The notes: generated by a model from the letters alone, not told the origin. DNA of 64,000 nt from Phoenix dactylifera (GCF_009389715.1 NC_052393.1:186001-250000); one strand, 5' to 3'; counted from the first letter of the stretch, positions 33,701 through 46,676 are shown. Made by a program: numbers and translations.

Positions 33701-35919
33701 CTGTCTTTGTTCTAAGATCCATAGAACTTAAGAACATGCAATGGATTTAGGTTGAATATATATTCGTGATATTTATGTGATGCTAGACTTGACATATGCT
33801 TGTATCCTACTATTATCTAATGGAATAAACTTATGTACAGTTTTCATTTCCCTGCTAAACTATCTTTGTTCTGAGCTACACTCACAAGGACATAACATAA
33901 AAAAGAAAGAACTTATCTGGTGGATGCTATTATATTTGTGCAAAAAATGTGTTTGTCACTATCGTTGACTTGTGCATCACTTACTAAAACAACTTGTTTT
34001 GAGTTATGAATACTACATGCTTTTCATGCTGGAACTAATAGCTTTTCCTTTTGTTAAAATTTCTTTTTTTTTCCTCCCTAGATTCTGGCATATGTTTCTC
34101 AAGTGCATAAAGTTGTACTTCCCGAAGGGGTAGTTGATAATGACACTGTGACCTCTAAGCAGGTTTGTAGTTGCTCAATCATTTTAAGAGTTACAAGACT
34201 TCTTTGTGTTGTATTAAGTTTGTGTGAAATCTTACCAGATAGAGAGCAACATAGTTAGGTGTCCAGATCCAGAATATGCTCAGAAGATGATTGATGCCAT
34301 TGATGCTATACGAGTGAAAGGGGACTCCGTTGGTGGTGTTGTGACCTGCATTGCAAGAAATGTTCCACGTGTAAGTATTTCACGTCATTCAACATCATAA
34401 CCATGGATGATATTGCCCTTCCCGAGCAGTACAGCATTCATCCTGCTTTTCTGCCACAGGAGTTGGATCAGTAAAAATATTCATTTATTTATTCTTTTTC
34501 CCAGTCACTTTTTGGGTGATTTGCTGTCTGTCTAGATCTTTCCAAAATGTTTTATAGCTTCCTTTAAGACTGGTTAAATAACTGCTATCACCATATTTTG
34601 TCAGGGGCTAGGATGTCCAGTCTTTGATAAGCTTGAAGCTGATTTGGCAAAGGCTGTACTGTCTCTGCCAGCAACCAAGGGATTTGAGTTCGGCAGTGGA
34701 TTTGCAGGTGGGTGAATGTGAACTGGTAATGCTGTAAAATTTTATCTAAGGTTTATTGGCTCAGCCCATGTGCCAATGCGTGGGTTGTTTGATCCAATTT
34801 GACGTGGTCAGTTTGATCAAACAAATATGACATATTGTCCTGTTAACTTTATTGGTAGTGTCATAACTGTTGCTTGTACCAATCTATGCAGGTACTTTTT
34901 TGACTGGAAGTGAGCATAATGATGAGTTCTATACAGACGAGAATGGAAACATACGAACAAGAACAAATCGATCAGGCGGTATACAGGTTTGTTCCTTTGC
35001 TATTTTATTCCCGTAGTCTCTCCTCGGTACTGAAATTTTATGAATTCATGGATTAAAATTATTGTCCTAAGATTTGAAGATGTATGTTTACAGGGAGGGA
35101 TATCCAATGGAGAAACCATCTACATGAGAATAGCTTTTAAACCGACCTCTACTATTGGGGTAAGCAGGCTGATACATATATATTGATGTATATATGTGTA
35201 TATATATACATACATGTCATTGTCAGCACCATTTGTTTCCTTTAGAGTATGGAAAGATTTTACACAATAAGTGGTTCCTCGTGTTACTTATATCAATTAT
35301 TGCTATGATAAAAGTAATTGGAATTCTCCAGGTTGTGTAGAAAAAATAATGATATCTACTAAAAATTCGCTTATCCATCTGATGATTTAGGGCCCTTGAA
35401 GTAATAAAATGATATTCAAACACATGCTTGTAGCTGTAGCTACTGCATAACAACTTTATTATAAAGAAAATTTTCAATTTATGTTTTGCTTATCAACTGT
35501 TGGTGCATTGGTGGACTTCAATACTGTTCGATTTCAATATGTAATTGATTCGTGCAGAAAAAACAGAATACAGTAACCAGAGATCGAGAGGAGACTGAAC
35601 TTATAGCAAGGGGTCGCCATGATCCCTGTGTGGTCCCTAGAGGTACAACTTTGTTCCACATTTGTTTACATAAAAAACATGAAACAGTTCTTTGATGACC
35701 CTTCTCAAACTGTGCTTGTCCCCTTTGATCGACTTCATTGGCATTTGGTCTTCTATGGCAGCTGTTCCGATGGTGGAAGCAATGGCAGCTTTGGTGCTAT
35801 TGGATCAACTGATGGCACACCTAGCTCAATGCGAGATGTTTCCAGTGAACCCGGTCCTCCAGCAGCCAGTTAGTCCACCCATCAACGGACCCTTGTTGAC
35901 ATCAAAACTTGCACAATAA
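30740..35919 (+). CDS. CS: Chorismate synthase, chloroplastic
   Basis: It converts 5-enolpyruvylshikimate-3-phosphate to chorismate, the last step of the shikimate pathway, using reduced FMN. Thirteen exons join in phase to 442 residues: 30740-30884, 32355-32505, 32669-32745, 32870-32928, 33027-33110, 33473-33565, 34082-34162, 34239-34370, 34605-34707, 34892-34986, 35094-35159, 35558-35642, 35762-35919. Residues 1 to about 49 are a Ser/Arg-rich transit peptide. Family signatures are present: [19 protein letters not shown] with the conserved His70, [18 protein letters not shown] (from 173), and [13 protein letters not shown] (from 381). The exon 1 donor is TAG|GTCTGC, a weak site, but it gives the expected Glu-Val-Arg-Ala join; it is the least certain junction. 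The whole conserved domain is present without breaks. Confidence 0.95.
31904..31984. repeat. Three tandem 27-bp copies in intron 1 of chorismate synthase
   Basis: Units start at 31904, 31931 and 31958 with TGTTTTCATCTTAACATATT and are identical or nearly so. Confidence 0.9.
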
Positions 35920-38900
35920 TTTATTTTCTCAGAGAACAATTTTCTTTTTATTTCCTCTTTCTTTGCAACAACAGAGCTAATGGGACTCCTCATGCGGCAA
36001 CTGGTTTGGTGTTTGATCATTATTCATCGTATTACTGCATGTACTATGTGGATCAAGACAATTGTTGCTGGTTTTCGTGATTGGCTGTGATTCTGTAATG
36101 CTATTAGGCACGTAGTGGTTGAATAAACATGAGTTTATGCAGTGAGCGTGATTGATCTGGGACTTCGAAGGCATCTGTTACATTCGATCTGTCAAGATTA
36201 TCCATGTTATTGTATCTTGCTCTTGAATTAGTAACTGTAAAAATCTGTGGCCCGATGACTTTTTAGGCTCGTGTTGCATGCATCTGAAGCAGGAACTGCG
36301 CTTTTAATCAGGATTCAGGTGGATGTTCCGAATTGTATGCTATGTAGTTATGCAGGCTCCATCCGCCACAAATTGGGATGGCAATATGTGGTGGCGCACA
36401 TCATTAACAGATCAAATAAACGTACGAGGGTAAACAAGCCTCAAAACATCTTGTTCAGCTGAACATGCTTGGATTGAGGCATTTCTCTTAAAAAATTACG
36501 AAATGGTGATGAAATGGTCAGAAGAATGCATACCATTTTAGTTGCAAACATCCAAGCACCGTCCTGAGTGGCCATTTTCTCGTGGACATTGTGGGTGAAA
36601 AGGATGAAAAGGACGGTGCACAGATATAGAACAGCAATGTAAGTTAAGCTGCGAGTCGTATGCTCATGATTTTAAAGAAGAGCACATCTAAGAGGATATT
36701 GGAATCCAGCATAGCCAAGCCATCAACATTTTTATGACGAGCATCAGATAGTGACATGCGCAAGGCTTGAGTCGGGCAATTTACCCACCTGATCAGGACT
36801 TCCAAACTCTCCTTAGCTCGCTCAATTTAAGCAATACAACTCAGTCAAAATATCTAAATATCAATAAGCATTCCAGGAGAATCATAGTTGCAGGAGAAGA
36901 CGTGGTAAGTATGCATCTGCATATAATTCCCCTTGCTGCACGTCTTCCCAGAAATTAAAAATTTCTCGTAAATCAGTTTGCATAGCAATTAATTCTCATC
37001 AATAGCACTCTCCAACTAGCCGAAGCGACCATTCAGAACGTACCGGTACGAGAAATTTTTTCTTTCTATCCGATCGAATCAAATCTAATTTCAGTGTGAT
37101 CTTGCTAGCTAACTTAGATCGTATTAAACACTTCTTTTCACTAGAAATTTGGTTACAATGAAATTTCATAATATAGTTTTTTTATTGGAATTAACTCATT
37201 CTAGCACAAGATATTTAGTATAATAATTTATACATATAGTATTTTACAGCTAACAAGCTTATCCAATAGTTGGCATTCAAGTTGCTTGCAACTTAGATTG
37301 CTGCAAACTAATAATTGATAAGCATTAAATATAAAAAATATTTTGTTAAAAATAAGTCTATTAAAATATGTTAATCCATAATAATGTTTTAACAACTCAC
37401 TATGATTTGAATACATTGTTAATTATACAGCGTCGACGGTCTTATTGTGTCCTAAACTGCATTAAAATTTAACCAAAAGAATGCGTGCAGAGGACACTGA
37501 ATATGAGAAGTTCGATGGCTATGCCGGACCAGCAATGTACACTTGATGCATGACCATTCAATGTCCATCAGTGTACCCACCTTCTCGTGACTATGTATAA
37601 AATTTATAGAACAAGATGCAACGGTGCCCAACTTGAGAGAAGCACGTTAAACCCTAGGCAAAAACCCCACGAAGAATGAAGGATCGCGTGCGGTCGATGA
37701 CAGCGTCTTAGCTACAAGACCATCCAAAAGAAAGGGGCCATTGTTTGCCCATTCGGCTTTTGTAGTAAAATAATGACTTGCTTCTTTTTGGTACACAAAT
37801 AATGATTTGCTTTATTGGCTGTGACAAGTTAGAAAACGGAATAATGGACGATTACGAGAACCTTGAATATAGCATAATCTATTCTAAGATTCGCTTGCGG
37901 GTCCCACTCTCAGCATGTTTCGAAATCATTCCTCCAGGACCTCCACGTAGCATTATGGCCACAGAAAGCAAATATGCCCTCTATGGCTCATTACAAGCAA
38001 AGCTTACCGCATCGATCACACCATAATGGAGCTCCACAAATTAAAAACAGTAGTAGAATGTGTCGCACCATATTTGCCCGTGTGTGAATTGTGATCTACC
38101 GGATGCGGGCTCTAAAGACCGAACCTTTCAATCCGCCAAACTTGGGAGGCTTAGCAGTTCCGGAGCTGGTCCTTCACCTTCCTATAATCCAAAACTGCAG
38201 CGTACGACGGGCCTCTACCACCAAACCAACTTTAAAAAATTTTGAGAAGACGGTGTACCAGTATTAGCGATTTGTGGACCAAATAGAGAAATAGAAAATT
38301 CCAACAACTAATAAAAAGAAGTTGCAGATCAGTTGATTGCTGCTATCTATTGAGAGAGATGAAAGGAGAGAAATGCTCGAATTTTCTTAAGAAAATCAAG
38401 TTCTATCTATTATGTTTTGCAGAAAATCTTATCAACATTCTTCAGCTGGAAGCATTTGTGTTCATAGAAGCTGCTTGATTCTCATCTCAAACTTGTATAT
38501 AATCTCGCAACATTAACGTTGCACGTTGAGAGACATTGATCTATCTTTTTAGAAAAAGAATGACTCACATCGGGATATAACGCTTATATAGTTGCACATT
38601 GAAAATAAAATATCCTTCAAATCATTCATGAGATTGTTTAGCTTGTTGAATAGTTTAACAAGTTTCTCAAAAACTACTATCTTTTGTATAAAAAAAAAAA
38701 TCCTTACAAATCTTTTATAAATAGTTTTTGTAAACTCTCTTTTACTAATAAAAGCTGGATGGCTTTGCCTCCTCTTCATCTTAAAAAAAAAAGGAAAAAA
38801 AAAAAAGAAGAAGAACGAGCCTCTACCACCAAAGTCCAAACCAACCTCAGAAAAAAATAAAGGATAATAAGCAGGGAAGCAGAAGCTAATAAGAGAGATT

Positions 38901-41132
38901 GCTGTAAAAGTTCCCTAGCAAGATGTTGTGGCGGGAAGTCCTGGGACAGGCGGTCAAAAAAGCTGAACTAAAGTGGCTTCTATTCGTCGATTTCAGAGCA
39001 TCTACGGTCTAGTCTTTAGGCTGAAGAATAGGAGAGAGAGGGAAAAGGATAAGAAAAGGGCAAGACGATCTATAGCCCCCCGGTATCAGCGGGAAGGGAA
39101 AGAAGGAAAAGACGAGTTTTAGCAAAAAAGAAGGAAAAGACGACACGAAATGAACAAGCTGCTCTTCACAGATTCGATAGGGTAAAACTTCACTGTTGAT
39201 GAGATTGACCTGAGGAAGAATTCAACATCGGGCACGAGAATATTCTTTCCAAATCTTGAGGCGGACCCTAAATATGATGTGGATTGGAATAGGATCCAGC
39301 TTTTAACGCTCTAAACGTTCCGTTGATGTACCCCCCCACTGAGTTTGTTCGAACATGAAAACATGGACAACAGCAAACATCTCCGTCCTCGCAACTCCAT
39401 TTCTTCCCCCCCGGAAACTATGCAGAGTTTTCAGCTATATATGAGGGAAAAATTACAGGAAGAGAAGCCGTCTCTCGGCGGGTCACTTCTCTTTAGCTAG
39501 TGTAATTCTTCGGCAACCTACCTTTCCTCGACGAGGTTCGTGTTCTGAACTGGAGTCGCGTCTCCTTTAGCATGCGTCCTAGCAAAGAGAATGTGGGATA
39601 AAGAGCATAAATCTGGAGAGGAAAAGGGATGCCCAGCTAGATGTCCAAAAGCACTCCTACTGGAGATTCAGAGTCTGAATGGTCTTTAGAAAAGTTAAAA
39701 CGACTTGTTCTGGGATGCGATATACTAGTTGAAGAGGCAATAAGTGACTTAATTCGAATGCTTCAAAGCACAGAAAATCACACTAGACACTCGGCAAAGC
39801 TTCTTTCATTCGCTAGAAACCACCTATCTATCTGCAGGATTTAGAATTTGTATTTGGGCTCTGGTCTCCAAAGGACCATTAATAAGAGCTCTCGAAGTAA
39901 AAATTCTGCAAGTCATTCCAGATATACTTGTTCCCACTTGTGGAATAAGAGAACCTGCTAGGATTTATAAATAAAATTGTGATATAATTGTCACTAACAA
40001 GTTTCCAAAAGTCAAAAAAAGTCTATAAATAAAGGATTTCAGATAAAGCAGGCGGACCAATTACATGCCATTTGGGATGGGACCACAAATCACAGCAGCC
40101 TGTCCCATATGAAGCCACCATTTCTTCTTTGCCCATGGGCTTTCCCATGAGAAGTTATCTGACGCCTGCTGCTTTTGGTCATAGCGCGAATAAGTATATA
40201 CATGGGGCAGAGACTCGAGTTATGTGTACCGTGGATAAACAACTTTATAAAGCAGTTGATAATAAGATGCATGTTATGATATCGATTAGCTGCTCGCTTA
40301 AGCAAGCGAAGTTCCTCAATTAAGATGGATGAGGAAGCCTACATCACGAGCCCAAGAAATACTAGAACCTGCTGATTCTTTGATGACGGCGCAGTCTAAG
40401 CAAGCTGCAATAAAGTTAAAACATCAAGGTGGATCTTACCATCTCTTGCTCGGATCAAGAGGGCTATATTGAAAAGCATATCATATCAGGCAAATGCCAT
40501 AAAATTTCAAAAAGTACAGCTACCGAGCGATTAAAGAGAGGGAAGAAACTTGCCAGTTCAGAAAAATCATTTCCAAGTCAAGTATTCTGCAATAGCAGGA
40601 GCAGAACTTAAATATGATTATGAGGCCAAGAAGCAAAGGATGTTTATGCTTGGAAAAGAGGCGATCAAAAGAAATGCCATGCTTGTGGGTGCATCCTTGC
40701 CACAAAGGCCAGCCACTTGGGAGTAACAGCTGGTCATCGAGTTCCACGATGCGCGCACACAGACCAGATAGCAATTGTAAGGAGCCCTGGACTACCATAG
40801 AATACATGACGGACCAAAAGATAGGGGCAGGTTTCTCCCAACATGCTTACAAGAGCTTCTATGGAGGAGCCCGAAAGGGCTTTGTTACAGAATATAGACA
40901 TCGAGATATTAAAAACAAAAACAGTGTATCTTCCTTCATAATGATCTTTTTAATATTGAAAAGGCAACGCATTCTGAAACAAATTTCATATTGGTCGAGA
41001 CAAGTTGAGTAACCACAGTTCTAAGGAGAGAGATGCTGCACTGCTATGTTAAAAAAAAACAGCAGGATCCAGCAAAATAAGAGGTGAAAAAAAACGAGAT
41101 GACTGGCGCTTACTGAATAACTGATAGTCCGT
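35920..41132. other. Long intergenic region, no gene seen
   Basis: The 3' flank of chorismate synthase comes first. After that no frame with splice signals could be built. A-rich tracts lie at 38687-38700 and 38781-38816. The stretch 38900-40420 has a more even base composition than its surroundings and several short open frames (for example 39641-39844, 40614-41012). I recognise no protein there. Confidence 0.4.
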
Positions 41133-43874
41133 CTAGGTGGGCTTGGGAGCTGCTTGCTTGAAGGCAACTGTGGGAGCTATCCGGCAGCTCCTCCTCTGGT
41201 GCTCGAGCAGGAGCTCCCCTGCAAACCAGTCCAGCTTCTCCATGTTCGTCTGCTCTCCAATCTTCTTTCCCCCAAACATCAACGACTCTACGTTCTTCCG
41301 CTTCAGCATCTCCTCTGCCGCCCCCAGCAAAGCCTTCACGTTCCCCGGGCTTGGGTCCGAATCCACAGCCACCCCGGACCTCCCCATGCTCGTACAATCA
41401 GCCTGCGCTCGCATACAGCCATCATCAGTTAATGCCCCAACCTCTCTCACATGAAATAAGATCGAGCTTAGAAGCAACACTCGAAGAGCATGAATGACGA
41501 GTGCTAACCCGCCATTCCGAACTAGCAAGCTGATGAAGTACTGAAAACAAAGAATATTGTTGCTTCGAATGGTCCCTCCTCCTCCCCTCCACCACCATGC
41601 AAATAATACTTCGTTACCCTCTCCTCTCCATGCATGCACGCACTGGGAACCTTACCTTCCTCAGCGCAACCAAACACCTCAGGCGGTTTGCCATCACCAT
41701 CACAATTCATCGGTGCCGCACCGAACCAACCTTTCCACATTACACTCCTCCTCTCAGGTCAAAAAAAGTCGGGTTGCACTTAGCTACTAAACCACTAACC
41801 CGCTCGACCGCATTCGACGAAAATGGACAAGAAAATTGCTGAAAAATAATTGAAAGATGCTAATCTAAGCTGCTCACCCTTTCTACCACTCATCTGACTG
41901 AAAAATTAAGGCATTAAAAACAAAAAGAAGTAGGAATCGACTTCATTGAGTTACCCGATCCTCTGTCAAAGCATCCTTAAATGGACCCGTGCTTCATTTA
42001 ATCCAATCCCAACTTAATTATGGAAAAAGGGCCCCCAAACTGCACCCCTTTGATGGGAAAAAGAAAGGGGAATAAAAGGAATGGTTGCCAAGAAGCAGGT
42101 CAGAAAACCAAAATGGTGAAAATGTTCTCAAATGAGGCATGCTCATTTGACAAAAAGAAAAAGGGAACTTGAAGAAAATGCGCAGACAGCGGTGATTAAA
42201 TCAAGAAAGGGCTACTCAATCCTTCTCCTGGTCCTTGGATAACAGGCCTGTATTCCATATGCAACCACAGTGTTAGTCCTTGATCCAGAAAATGGAGGGA
42301 CGAAGGTGATGTTTTTTGAAGTAAACGCCATTTTAAGTTCCCAGAGGAAAGAAGAAAATACGGACAATTAAATGGTGCTCAGAGTAGCCACTCATCAAAG
42401 ACAAGGAAACAGTGTAATGAAAGAAGAAAATAGAGCAAAAGGCGAGCGGGAGCCCCCTTAACAAATGCGAAACTGTCCATTAGAATCCAAATGCCCTCCC
42501 CTCCTCTGCTGCTCTCCAGCAGCGAGCACAGAGAGCCAGCTCATCCTCTCTCATTCCCCAAGGTCACGGTGGGAGAGAAACCGCGTTTTACCCCAAAAAG
42601 GAACCAGAGGCATGCAAAAAAGGAAGCGGTAAACGAAAACCTAAACCACGCCCGCGGGGCATCACAACGGGAGCCGGGGCGGGCACATGTTAGCTCAGGG
42701 GAGCGGCGCACGTTAGCATGGGATGTACCTGGATGCGGACGTAGTTGGAGCTCCGGCACTGACCAAAGGCGAGGGCGACGGCGTGGTCGACGAGGTCGGC
42801 GGCGCCGTCGGAGGCGATGCGGGCGATGGGGCGGGCCCACTCCCGGGGGCCCCACCGCCGAAGCCGCTGGTGCTCCTCCTCCGGCACGACGGAGGCGCCG
42901 CCGGCCCCGCATCCGAGGGAGAGTACCAGCAGGTCCTCCACCCCGCGGACGAAGGGGAACTCCTGCTTGTTGTGGAGGACGTGGGTGATGGCCGCCGCTG
43001 CCGGGTTGCTCATCGCCAGCCCCCCGTCCACGCCCAAGCACGCCGTCCTCCGGTCCACCGACCGCATCTCCGCAGGCGCGAACCGCCCCGGCTCTGCCCA
43101 CGTCGCCCGGCACACCTCCCACAGCCGGAAGTCGTAGCTCTCGCTCTCCAGGGCGTCGGCTCGGGAGAAGACCAGCGGGGCCGAGCTCCGCAGGTCGTAG
43201 CACGGGATCAGCACGGGCTTCACCGTGTCTCGCAGCGTCGTCCCCTCCCCGAACGCCTCCTTCAACGCCTTTTCCATCGCCGCCGCCGCGGTCACCGACG
43301 ACCCCCCTCCATGGAACACGCGCCGGAGGAAGCTGCCGGAGGAGAACGCCAACGACGAGGAGGACGAGGAAGAAGACGACGATCTGGGCTTGCGGAAGAA
43401 ACGCTTGCCCTGGTCGGCGAGGAACCGCCAGGTGTCGTCGGCGCGGAACTGGGGGCGAGCGCCGTCGCGGGTGGAGACGAGCATCGCGGCGAAGACCCCG
43501 CCGACGCCGGTGCCGGCGACGACGTCGAAGTAGTCGGAGATGCGGGCGTTGGGGTCGCCGGACTGGGCCTGGAGCGCTTGCTCCAAATACGCGAGGACCT
43601 TGCCCGGGAGGATGCCCCGCATGCCGCCTCCCCCGCCACCGTCGATGCAGAGGACGCAGACCTTGCCCCTCTGGTTCTTGATCGCCGTGGCCGCGGCATC
43701 GGTGTCGGAGGGTTCGGGGACCCAGAGCTTGGGGTCGTCGTAGCCGAAGAGGAACTTGCTCTCGAGAATGGAGAATATCTCGTAGCTTAGCTTGTCCGTG
43801 TCGATGCTCGGTTCTTCTCCTTCTTCTTTCTTCCCCTGATGCATCGCCACCAGCATCTCCTCAGCCGCTGCCAT
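41133..43874 (-). CDS. Patatin-like protein, pPLAIII class
   Basis: Two minus-strand exons, 43874-42729 and 41402-41133, join in phase 0 (CAG|GTACAT ... GCGCAG|GCTGAT) to 471 residues. The patatin fold is clear: IDGGGGGGMRGILPGKVLAY (oxyanion region, from 77), YFDVVAGTGVGGVFAAMLVS (115-134), and VDGGLAMSNPAAAAI (from 282), whose Asp283 is the dyad aspartate position. The lipase motif GxSxG is GTGVG here (121-125): the nucleophile Ser is Gly. This replacement is known for the plant pPLAIII subfamily, acyl hydrolases linked to membrane lipid turnover and cell elongation. A Ser-rich run (about 165-174) interrupts the domain. The C-terminal exon is typical of plant patatin-like proteins. The start is the first ATG in frame. 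Exon 1 is strongly GC-rich. The 1.3-kb intron has no gene. Which paralogue it is cannot be decided. Confidence 0.92.
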
Positions 43875-44700
43875 CCCCTCCCCTAAACGCGGAGTTGCGT
43901 TGCAAAACCACCCCCCTCCTGCTCCTCCTCCTCCTCCTCCTCTTTCTCCTCCTTTTCCTTTCTCTTTTTTATTTAATCTTTTTTCCTTCTTTCTTTCTAT
44001 CCCCCAAGCACCTTCTCCTCTATTCTCGATTTTCTCTCCTCTACCAGTGAACAGGGCCCGGTTGTGGTTGGGTTGTTCTGTTTATAGGCTTTTCTATAAT
44101 CGCTGCCGCGTTGCAAAACTCCCAACTTTATTTTCCCTAATTATCCATCCGCCTCATCTCTCTCGAAGATTAGATTAGAGAATTAGATGGATGGATAGAT
44201 AGATTACATGTAGATATTGGGGAAAGGAGAGGCATTCTTATTCTTTCTAAACGGGGATGGATGGGTGCGCTCAGAAAAACGCAGCCTGGTAACTGCCACA
44301 ACGGCCAAACTCTTCTCTCTCTCTTCCCCCCTTTCTTTCTGATTGTTCTGCTCTTGGGTTCTCTTTCCTTTTTCTTTTCGGTGATTCTGGGAACAGAGAG
44401 ATCTCTAATAGTCGCAGCCAGCCGGGGAGAGAGAGAGCGGATACTGCTGTGCTGCGACTGGAATGGTTCTTTTTAGCCCTTTTATCTCTTACAGAGCACG
44501 CGAGGAAAGAAGTGAGGAAAAGAAAGAAAGAAAAAGAGGGGTAGAAGAGAAGAGAAGAGAAGAGAAGAGAGGAGATGGAAGAGGAGCAAGGAGTTGGGGT
44601 GGTGGGGGCAACCAAAAGGGCACGGGCGGACTCAGAGCATGTCTTCTTCCGCTCCTTGACCGACGGAGCGTCTCTCTCTCCCTCTCTCCCTCTCTAATCT
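43875..44700 (-). promoter_or_regulatory. Upstream region of the patatin-like gene with long purine/pyrimidine tracts
   Basis: Plus-strand CTCCTCCTCC tract at 43917-43995 (GGA-rich on the gene's sense strand, probably 5' leader). A polypurine GAAGA/GAAAG tract lies at 44510-44600 and TCTCTCCC repeats at 44670-44697. No TATA box is evident near the gene. Confidence 0.45.
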
Positions 44701-45714
44701 CTAGGCTCCATCGCCGTTGGGTTAATTCCAAGTCATTTAATTTACTGTGGGCAATCATGATGATAAAATTGTTTAACTGCGGTGTGCAGGGCGAGGAAGG
44801 CACACGGATCACGCCCGTATATCTTAGTGCAGGAATACTCTTGCTGCTGCACGGATGACGTCCATACACCTTCAACTTCAGGATTCGTGTTTGGCCCATC
44901 AGTCTGCTATCTGAGTTGGTCACGGCTCTTAAAGCATGACGTATTTCGCGGCGGTTGCCGGGACCACACGGTGCACGGAGACAGGAACCGAGCGAGCGGG
45001 AGCGACAGTTGCTGGGTCAAAGCGGGGTCGCAACGCAGCCCGTCGGACGGTGGGGATCGCGCGTTCGTGCGCGGCTCCCTCGGCGAGATCGACGGCAGGA
45101 ACTGCAGGCCCTTCGTGGGCCCCGCCTATTGGCCCGTTTAGATTTTTTTTTTTACCGGTAAAAGAACTGTAAGAGACGCGCTGCATGCGGATGAAGGGAA
45201 TGCCCCCAATATCCGCATGGACGAGGAAAGCTAAAGTAGACGGGAACATACTTTCGGCCTGTTTAATGCTCCCAAATTAGCCAGCCAAAATGATTAGCTT
45301 TCCAAAATAACTTCAAAATTATGAGAAATGCCTTCGGTCTGAAATGCAACACAGCTGCGCATAAAAATATAATATATTAGATCTAAAAATTTATCACAAC
45401 TTTAATATCTATGATCCAAAATAATATTATTTTATAACAAATAACAAAACTATATCAATTACAAAATTCAATTATCCGACTAATGTCGGTGATTCTCTAT
45501 CTAATCATCCTATCCATTTCATATCTCAACCATAGCTATGTACTATGCAACCTGCAATTTTGGAAAAAAAAATAATAAGAAAGGAGTTGTTAGCTTTATA
45601 GCCCTGTAATAAAAAATAATCAATTAATAATATCATATAAATGAATATCGTATTGATAATAAAAAAACTCATAATAACATGCACATAACTTCTTATTATC
45701 ATCTTTTCAAAGAA

Positions 45715-45716
<2 letters not shown>
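44701..45716. other. Intergenic, no gene seen
   Basis: A GC-rich island at 44930-45130 gives short open frames in several directions with no recognisable protein. At 45254 the sequence turns AT-rich with GGCCTGTTTAATGCT, a word also seen at 8482. Confidence 0.4.

Positions 45717-45749
<33 letters not shown>
45717..45749. repeat. (AT)n microsatellite
   Basis: About sixteen AT units. Confidence 0.97.
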
Positions 45750-45753
<4 letters not shown>

Positions 45754-45890
45754 CAATTGTTCAACAACAATTTTTTATGTAATATCATTCATTTCTCATT
45801 AACTTGATTTTCAGATTTTTTATCAATTTTCTTTTTCGGCTTTGGAATAACTAAGATAATGACTCAGTCCAAAACTGATATCGTACCATA

Positions 45891-46044
45891 TTATAGCCCA
45901 TGGTGACTATCCAACCTATGTTATAGCTTCTGATGGCTATCAAATTCCGCGTTATAGCCCGCAATAGCTATTAAATCCCATGTTATAGGCCGTAACTGCT
46001 ATCAAATCCCACATTATAGCTTGTGACGACTTTCCATGCTACGA
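45891..46044. repeat. Five degenerate 31-bp tandem units
   Basis: TTATAGC(C) recurs at 45891, 45921, 45952, 45983 and 46014, each followed by GG/AATAGCTAT-like and ATCAAATCCCA-like words. The spacing is 30-31 bp. Confidence 0.85.
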
Positions 46045-46254
46045 TGAGGTTAGTCCAAACCATGTCTTATACGTCTGATTTACCAGTTCCTCTTAGCAAA
46101 ATAATTATCACATATACAATAAATTTCTCTCAATTTTAAGGTATCTTTGTTCATATAATCATATTTTCAGTATTCGATATGTATAATAACCACATAAATA
46201 TATCTATACTAAAAATCATATAGAAGGATATCGTCACATGCCAACAATACAAAC

Positions 46255-46256
<2 letters not shown>

Positions 46257-46292
<36 letters not shown>
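46257..46292. repeat. (AT)n microsatellite
   Basis: About eighteen AT units. Confidence 0.97.
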
Positions 46293-46294
<2 letters not shown>

Positions 46295-46421
46295 TGATTC
46301 AAATACGGGAATTCTTACCTTTGCCGAAGATTAACTAACACAATGAATACTGGCTGTTTAAGGGTGTACGAGTTTAGGTGCAAAGTACCCAGATCAGAAC
46401 TTTTTTGTGCGGATGACTCTC

Positions 46422-46676
46422 CCAGCCGAGGTCTTCTTTCTCGATCCCCTCATGTGCCAAGCACGGGTCAGGGTCGGCCCTAACCTATTCAGGCCGGCCC
46501 ACAAGCCCACAAGCTGGGCTCGTCAGGATCGAGCTGGGCCGGGCCACTCCAGCCGAGGTCTTCTTTCTCGATCCCCTCATGTGCCAAGCATGGGTCAGGG
46601 TCGGCCCTAGCCTATTCAGGCCGGCCCGCAAGCCCACAAGCTGGGCTAGTCAGAATCAGGCTAGGCCGGGCCACTC
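46422..46676. repeat. Tandem duplication, 127-bp unit
   Basis: CCAGCCGAGGTCTTCTTTCT starts at 46422 and again at 46549. The two copies agree almost throughout (GTCAGGGTCGGCCCTA, TATTCAGGCCGGCCC, CACAAGCTGGGCT). Confidence 0.95.

Noticed and set aside
42723-43790. A 355-codon open frame on the plus strand
   Set aside because: Antisense shadow of patatin-like exon 1, caused by its GC-rich codons.
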